Shown here: one piece after another, positions 7,761 through 11,829 of the stretch
Layout: every line of letters starts with the position of its first letter
Numbering within the stretch: position 1 is the stretch's first letter
Assembly (NCBI GenBank): GCA_031284445.1
Contig: JAISZW010000194.1
Location: 1-11,829, forward strand
Length of the DNA: 11,829 bases
Reading direction: 5' to 3'
Source: Candidatus Methanovirga basalitermitum
Lineage (GTDB): Archaea; Methanobacteriota; Methanobacteria; Methanobacteriales; Methanobacteriaceae
Translations under genes and position numbers: made by a program
Notes under the pieces: model-generated
What the model saw: the letters and a program-made list of their open reading frames with translations, nothing else
Databases searched by the model: none
What the model was told of the DNA's origin: nothing

Positions 7761-9590
7761 ATGTCAAATTCAATTTTTTGCCCTGATTGTGGAATGTTAA
7801 AAGGTAACTGTGTTTGTGAAAAGTATAAACATGATAACAACAAAAACAACTATCCTAATACCAAAAAAAATACATTCAATACAAATTATATTACTAATAA
7901 CAATATAATCAATGCTCCATATTCTATTGAAGATAATTTGCTATCAAAAGATAAAGTTAAAGAGTTAAAAGATGACTTTCCATATATTAGCGAAGAGATA
8001 ATCAAAAACTTCCCATTTGAAAATCCTCGTAAAGGTCAGCTTGAAATAGTATCAGATATTGAAGAGGCAATTTCAGCAGGTTACAAATATATAGTTTTAG
8101 AGGCTGGAACTGGAACTGGAAAATCTGCTATTGCCACAACACTTGCAAAAATGTACAGCTCTGCTTATATTCTTACAATGACTAAACAACTTCAATCACA
8201 GTACATGAATGAATTCAAATTTCCCTTAGTTAAAGGAAGAAGTAATTTTGATTGTTTAACAGACAATTTAGATTCTACCTGTGATATTGGAACATGCAAA
8301 ACTACTCCAAGTTCAAAAAAATTCTTTTGTCAATATGGAATAAGTAAAAATCCAACATTAAATTCAACAGAAGCATTTGAAGATTCTTTTGGCAATAGTA
8401 TTTTTTTCAATTCAAATGATCATTGTAACTATTGGGATCAAAAAACAAATGCTATTATTTCCCCTATAACATTGATGAATTATAATTATGCTATCCTTGA
8501 GTTTAACTATGTAAAACATTTTGGAAAAAGAGATCTATTAATCTTGGATGAAGCACATAATATTGAAGATAAATTGATGAGAATATTAGAGGTAAATCTA
8601 TACAACAAGCAACTTGAAAGGGATATTAAAAAAACATTAACTAAAGATGCATTATTAACTAATGATCCTCAAAATTGGATTTTAGAAATTGAAGCTATTA
8701 CAGAAGCTTATAATGAAATTCCTTTAAAAACCCTTCCAGTAAATAAGATGGATAGGATTAAAGCTACCACTAAAAGACTGAAACAGCTAAAAGAAAACCT
8801 TGAGAAGGAACCTAAGAATTGGGTTATTGATACAACTGATGTTAGTGTTTCATTTAAACCACTTCGTATTAATAATTATGCAATTGATTATTTATTTAAA
8901 TATGGGGAAATTTGTCTATTTTTAAGTGCAACAATACTTTCTCATAGAATGTTTGCTAAATGGTTAGGAATAAAACCAAATGAATTGTACCATGTTAAGG
9001 TTGATAGTCCATTCCCAGCAGATAAAAGACCAATAGAATTGAATTTAGTTGGAAAAATGTCTAAAAATAGAATAAAATATACTGCCCCTAAAACATTAGA
9101 TATATTAAATAAAATCCTAAAAAGACATCCTAATGATAAAGGATTGATTCATACACATAGTTACAAGTGTCAACAATATATAACAGATAAAATTCTAAAT
9201 TCAAGATTAATATCTCATGGATCCCAGAATAGAGAAAGAATATTGGAATATTTTGAGAAAACTGATGAACCATTAGTTCTTATAAGTCCCTCTATGAGTG
9301 AAGGCATAGATTTACCCTATGATAAATGTAGATTTCAAATTATTTATAAGGTTCCATTCCCATATCTTGGAGATAAACAAGTTAATCAAAGAAAAAAAAA
9401 AGATCAACGTTGGTATGCATATAAAACAATCATGACTTTAATGCAAGCTTATGGAAGAGGAATGAGAGCTGAAGATGATTTTTGCTATACTTATATTCTT
9501 GATGAAGATATTAATATTCTTTTTAAAAGTCCAATGTATAAGTCATTAGTCCCTGAATTCTTTAAAGAAGCTATCATTGAAAAAAATTGA
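7761..9590 (+). CDS. Rad3/XPD/DinG-family ATP-dependent DNA helicase
   Basis: This 609-residue superfamily 2 helicase is of the DEAD_2 / Helicase_C_2 type, expected to unwind DNA 5'-3' in repair or replication. An N-terminal cysteine knuckle (C7-x2-C10, C17-x-C19) and an Asn/Lys-rich linker (about 24-52) precede the core. Helicase motifs are a Q-like RKGQLEIV (90-97), Walker A EAGTGTGKS (114-122), DEAH (263-266), LSAT (388-391), SMSEGID (511-517) and motif VI QAYGRGMR (562-569). Between motifs Ia and II are C165, C174, C179 and C190, with C222 further on. This is where XPD and DinG bind a 4Fe-4S cluster, so a cluster is likely, although the spacing differs from classic XPD. It stands alone, flanked by insertion-element relics, with no Shine-Dalgarno. 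The exact cellular role cannot be read from the sequence. Confidence 0.9.
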   Translation: MSNSIFCPDCGMLKGNCVCEKYKHDNNKNNYPNTKKNTFNTNYITNNNIINAPYSIEDNLLSKDKVKELKDDFPYISEEIIKNFPFENPRKGQLEIVSDIEEAISAGYKYIVLEAGTGTGKSAIATTLAKMYSSAYILTMTKQLQSQYMNEFKFPLVKGRSNFDCLTDNLDSTCDIGTCKTTPSSKKFFCQYGISKNPTLNSTEAFEDSFGNSIFFNSNDHCNYWDQKTNAIISPITLMNYNYAILEFNYVKHFGKRDLLILDEAHNIEDKLMRILEVNLYNKQLERDIKKTLTKDALLTNDPQNWILEIEAITEAYNEIPLKTLPVNKMDRIKATTKRLKQLKENLEKEPKNWVIDTTDVSVSFKPLRINNYAIDYLFKYGEICLFLSATILSHRMFAKWLGIKPNELYHVKVDSPFPADKRPIELNLVGKMSKNRIKYTAPKTLDILNKILKRHPNDKGLIHTHSYKCQQYITDKILNSRLISHGSQNRERILEYFEKTDEPLVLISPSMSEGIDLPYDKCRFQIIYKVPFPYLGDKQVNQRKKKDQRWYAYKTIMTLMQAYGRGMRAEDDFCYTYILDEDINILFKSPMYKSLVPEFFKEAIIEKN

Positions 9591-10090
9591 AATGTTTCCT
9601 ATTATGTATAGTTTAATACACGAAGTATAAAATCAATAAGATATATAGCATTTTACCAAACCTTCTTAACATTGATGGAAATTATTTTAGGTCATTTATG
9701 ACTTCAAATAATAATTTAAAAGATTTCATAGATGTTCTGAATATAGAATATGTTATAAAAGTTAGGTAAAGTGCTATAATAGAATATTATTTTATAATTG
9801 TTCCTATCCTAAAAAAGAGATAATTTGACTTTTATTTATAAATAAACTTGAAAATTTTAGAAAAAACTCCACAAAAATTTACACCTCCAGTTCGTAAAGT
9901 AAGTATTTATGGTGTGGTGTGTATTATTAATTTATTAGAGACTGTCTAACAATTATTTTATCAAAATTTTGAAATTTTTTATTTTATAAATAAAGAATAT
10001 AATAAACTTTAAATATAAATTAAGATTGTAAAGTAAATTTGTATTAAAATTAAAACTAAATTATAATTTAATATATTAAATTTACTTTTA
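9591..10090. other. gene-free AT-rich stretch after the helicase gene
   Basis: No gene is supported. One open stretch of 50 codons (9617-9769, plus) lacks a start with a ribosome binding site and resembles no family I know. GAGACTGTCTAACAAT at about 9938-9953 looks like the kind of sequence found at insertion element ends, but no matching inverted partner was found. Confidence 0.45.
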
Positions 10091-10094
10091 ATTT

Positions 10095-10525
10095 CTGATT
10101 TCTTAGTCTTGCTATAATAGTTGTTCTGCCTGATTCGATGTTCTATGTATAAAATTATCAATTAGTGAACTGTACGACTTGTCAAAGTTAGAAATTATCT
10201 TTTTCTGAACTTTTATTATTACAGATGGATAATCTGTCATGATTTATCTAAATAATAGCTTACCTGTTAAACATTCTTTCTTCATAAGTTCTGAATATAT
10301 TGTTTATCCCTTTTCAAATAATCGTACAACTGACATTTTAGTGATTGTATCATCTTTAGTTCTTTTTAAATACCTTTTTACTTTCTCTCTGCAATATTCA
10401 TGATATGAAATATATGCATACTTTGATGTTTCAATCTCAAATCAATAGTGATATGTAGTGTTTAGCAATGTTTTCAACACACTAAATAAGATAAAAGTAA
10501 TAACTATGTACTGTTTAAATACTAT
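10095..10525 (-). pseudogene. transposase-like relic on the minus strand
   Basis: Read on the minus strand, the frame from about 10525 downward gives a segment ending LLNTTYHY, then a stop, and then an open stretch of 45 sense codons (10307-10441). That stretch contains KYAYISYHEYCREKVKRY and DDTITKMSVVRLFEKG. Beyond a further stop (10304-10306), shifted frames give SNFDKSYSSLIDNFIHR. The amino acid composition is protein-like, basic with aromatic pairs and C-R-E-K-V-K-R-Y, and unlike random AT-rich translation. I read it as the C-terminal half of a DDE-type transposase. The family is not resolved and a relic of another gene type is possible. Stops and shifts exclude function. Confidence 0.45.
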
Positions 10526-10631
10526 AAAAAATATATAAAATATAAATAAAGTTTAATTTTTCTCAAAAATTAGTAGTTTTTTTAATAAAAACATGAAAAA
10601 TTTAATAAAAAATCAGGAATATATATAAAAC

Positions 10632-10962
10632 ATGATTAAATTCACAGAATCAGAAATGAGTAATATACTTCAGAAAATAAGAAATTAAGAACAAATAAAT
10701 ATAACAGAATCATATCATTTCCTTGAAAATACAAAATTTAAGAATACGAGAAGAAAAACACTATGAATATGATGAAGTATGTCAAACAATAAAGACAGAC
10801 ATCCCTTTAAAAATTAAATACTCTGAAAATAACAAATTCAGAGTAACTTACAAACATCCTTACAATAATAAATATGATCTTGTAATCGTGATTTTCATTA
10901 AAGAAATTAATAATATTAAGTTAATTACTGCATTCCCAGAAAATAAAAGGAGAAAAATATAA
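10632..10962 (+). pseudogene. broken first gene of a toxin-antitoxin-like pair
   Basis: An ATG at 10632 begins MIKFTESEMSNILQKIRN, interrupted by TAA at 10686-10688. The same frame resumes as EQINITESYHFLENTKFKN. The rest continues in the next frame (from about 10735) as LRIREEKHYEYDEVCQTIK, with FRVTYKHPYNNKYDLVIVIF and IKLITAFPENKRRK near the end at 10962. Restoring one stop and one frameshift would give a basic protein of about 110 residues. Its tail (a hydrophobic strand, a loop, I-x-L-I-T-A-F-P and a basic end) is shaped like DUF4258/RelE-type small toxins. The intact DUF2283 gene starts 2 bases after its stop. In-frame starts for the intact part are limited to TTG (10723). The toxin role is inference from this arrangement; the breakage is visible. 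Confidence 0.55.
10946..10952 (+). promoter_or_regulatory. ribosome binding site of the DUF2283 gene inside the preceding gene
   Basis: AAAGGAG at 10946-10952 lies 11 bases before the ATG at 10964, within the last codons of the broken upstream gene. The second gene can therefore be translated on its own, and the overlap shows the two genes evolved as one operon. Confidence 0.55.
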
Positions 10963-10963
10963 A

Positions 10964-11332
10964 ATGAGAGAAGTGAAACCAATAAACTATAAATATGATT
11001 CTTCAGCAGATGCTTTAATGATTAGAGTGCCTAATTATGAGCATGAAGAATCTGTATCTTTAAATAATAATCTTATAGTTGATTTTAATAAAGATAATGA
11101 GTTCATTGCACTTGAAATACTTGATGCATCACATGTTTTAAACACTAATAAGCACAGTCTGCAAAAGATTAGTAATATTAATCTGAGAGTTATAGTAACT
11201 AAAGATCAGATTTTTATTAGTTCTATTTTCGTTTTACCTGTTCGTAATGCTGATGTTGTTAGAGAAACTAATGCTAGTGCTGTTAATGATATTAATATTC
11301 CTGTTATGGAAACTGAATTAGCAACAGCATAA
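10964..11332 (+). CDS. DUF2283-family protein, probable antitoxin-like partner
   Basis: This is a 122-residue protein. Residues 9-56 follow the DUF2283 pattern: Y-x-Y-D-x-x-A-D-A-L-M-I-R-V, then E-E-S-V, then I-V-D-F-N, ending L-E-I-L-D-A-S. DUF2283 proteins are usually about 60-80 residues and are often found beside DUF4258-type toxins. Their biochemical role is not established. Here a further tail of some 60 residues follows, with a second strand-rich segment (about 74-92) and a polar, Ala/Asn-rich end that looks disordered. The gene lies 2 bases after a frame-broken partner and has its own AAAGGAG site. No disruption is seen, so the second gene of the pair survives without a functional first gene. 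Function as antitoxin is inference from the family's usual neighbours. Confidence 0.75.
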   Translation: MREVKPINYKYDSSADALMIRVPNYEHEESVSLNNNLIVDFNKDNEFIALEILDASHVLNTNKHSLQKISNINLRVIVTKDQIFISSIFVLPVRNADVVRETNASAVNDINIPVMETELATA

Positions 11333-11339
11333 AAAAAAA
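11331..11339 (-). terminator. T-tract terminator for the small minus-strand gene
   Basis: Nine A residues on the plus strand form a T9 tract on the minus strand, about 30 bases beyond the stop of the small minus-strand gene (11370). This is the usual form of an archaeal terminator. The tract overlaps the stop codon of the convergent DUF2283 gene. Confidence 0.45.
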
Positions 11340-11369
11340 TCATATTTTAGGAGTGTTAAATAATGAAAT

Positions 11370-11561
11370 TTAAAATTTTAATTTATTTGACAAAAGATCT
11401 CTTCTTTTTTGAACTTCTTCATAAACATATTTTAAGGTTTCATAATTTCCTTTAACTCCACCCTTTTCTGGATTTTCAGAGATATATCTCTCCATTTCTT
11501 TCAATTTAATAGACATTTCTTTCAATTTTCTACCATGATCAGATAGTGTACTAAGTTTCAT
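11370..11561 (-). CDS. small charged helical protein of unknown function
   Basis: This 63-residue protein belongs to no family I recognise. It is rich in Lys and Glu and free of Cys and Trp. It reads as a helical hairpin: a first amphipathic helix (about 8-29, with L/M/I spaced 3-4 apart: LKEMSIKLKEMERYI), a turn at NPEKGGVKGN (30-39), and a second helix (about 40-61). It has no membrane segment or signal peptide. AGGAGGTGA lies 6 bases before its ATG, a near-perfect match to the archaeal anti-Shine-Dalgarno and the main reason to accept the gene. It runs convergently toward the DUF2283 gene with its own T9 terminator. A small regulator, an oligomerising accessory protein or a remnant of a longer protein are all possible. 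Confidence 0.65.
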   Translation of the reverse strand: MKLSTLSDHGRKLKEMSIKLKEMERYISENPEKGGVKGNYETLKYVYEEVQKRRDLLSNKLKF

Positions 11562-11567
11562 AATATT

Positions 11568-11576
11568 TCACCTCCT
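11568..11576 (-). promoter_or_regulatory. strong Shine-Dalgarno of the 63-residue gene
   Basis: On the minus strand AGGAGGTGA sits 6 bases before the ATG (11561-11559). It is the longest Shine-Dalgarno match in the window. TATA-like boxes on the same strand lie at about 11633-11643 and 11667-11676, inside poly-A/T sequence, so the promoter itself cannot be fixed. Confidence 0.65.
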
Positions 11577-11692
11577 AAATCGTTAATATCTAAATTAATA
11601 ACTCCTTTAATATTATCAGTAGTTCGTAAAGTGTTTTTTATATTTTTGTTTTTTAGTAGTTTTTAGTTTTATATTTTTGGTTTTTTTTCTAT

Positions 11693-11779
11693 TATAGTGA
11701 TAATGGTAATGTTTATCAATTATTAATCTTAATTATATAGTGATAATGGTAATGTTTATCAATTATTAATCTTAATTAT
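11693..11779. repeat. perfect tandem repeat, two 43-bp units
   Basis: The segment 11694-11736 is repeated without a mismatch at 11737-11779. Each unit contains GATAATGGTAATGTTTATC, in which GATAA and TTATC form an inverted repeat around a 9-base spacer, so the array has two equally spaced copies of an operator-like dyad. It lies about 130 bases upstream of the start of the small minus-strand gene. The rest of the window end (11780-11829) is plain AT-rich DNA. Confidence 0.85.
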
Positions 11780-11829
11780 AATTATAAAAATTCTTTAAAT
11801 CAAATTTAAATAAATTATATTGGATATAA

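Noticed and set aside
9617..9769. Open stretch of 50 codons on the plus strand after the helicase gene.
   Set aside because: It has no credible start or ribosome binding site, no family resemblance, and a length easily reached by chance in a 1 kb gap.
11363..11455. A 30-codon plus-strand frame (MKFKILIYLTKD...) with AGGAGTG 7 bases upstream, right after the DUF2283 gene.
   Set aside because: It lies antisense to the better-supported 63-residue gene and its later codons are just the reverse of that gene. It might mark the cut-off start of a lost third gene, but this cannot be shown.
9889..11632. The 12-mer AGTTCGTAAAGT occurs at 9889-9900 and 11621-11632 on either side of the toxin-like cassette, like attachment sites.
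   Set aside because: In DNA this AT-rich, chance 12-base matches within 12 kb are common, and the flanks do not extend the match.
1..11829. CRISPR array, tRNA or rRNA genes.
   Set aside because: No regularly spaced repeats beyond the single 43-bp tandem pair, and no GC-rich structured RNA segments, which would stand out strongly in this AT-rich sequence.

Overview
The window is very AT-rich and archaeal. It encodes RadA, a multi-OB-fold archaeal replication protein A (RPA), and HdrA, the flavin/iron-sulfur subunit of methanogen heterodisulfide reductase. Archaeal TATA boxes and strong GGTGA-type ribosome binding sites are also visible. Together these point to a hydrogenotrophic methanogen of the Methanobacteriales. 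A gut Methanobrevibacter-like organism is the best guess, inferred from family content and base composition only.

Layout. Positions 1-1100 hold a decayed IS630-like transposase fragment and then gene-free AT-rich DNA with orphan TATA-like boxes. Positions 1158-4515 are a recombination/replication pair, RPA then RadA, 49 bases apart and probably cotranscribed. hdrA (4685-6661) follows behind its own clear promoter and is closed by an 18-bp perfect palindrome. Positions 6684-7730 contain a second, heavily frameshifted transposase relic of a different kind, with a zinc finger followed by a helix-turn-helix. A Rad3/XPD/DinG-type superfamily 2 helicase occupies 7761-9590 and looks leaderless. Positions 9591-10631 are gene-free, with a third transposase-like relic on the minus strand. 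Positions 10632-11332 look like a two-gene toxin-antitoxin-like cassette: the first gene is broken by a stop and a frameshift, while the second, a DUF2283-type protein, is intact. Convergent to it is a 63-residue charged helical protein (11370-11561, minus) with a near-perfect Shine-Dalgarno. The window ends in AT-rich DNA with a perfect 2 x 43 bp tandem repeat.

How the parts fit. RPA coats single-stranded DNA and RadA forms the recombination filament. The helicase is probably another genome-maintenance factor but has its own promoter. HdrA belongs to core energy metabolism, electron bifurcation with HdrBC and MvhADG, and is only a neighbour. The gaps between core genes are where insertion sequences have landed and decayed. 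The right-hand end is the accessory part. No clearly new system is proven, but the broken-toxin/intact-antitoxin pair, the small convergent gene and the tandem repeat deserve the closest look.
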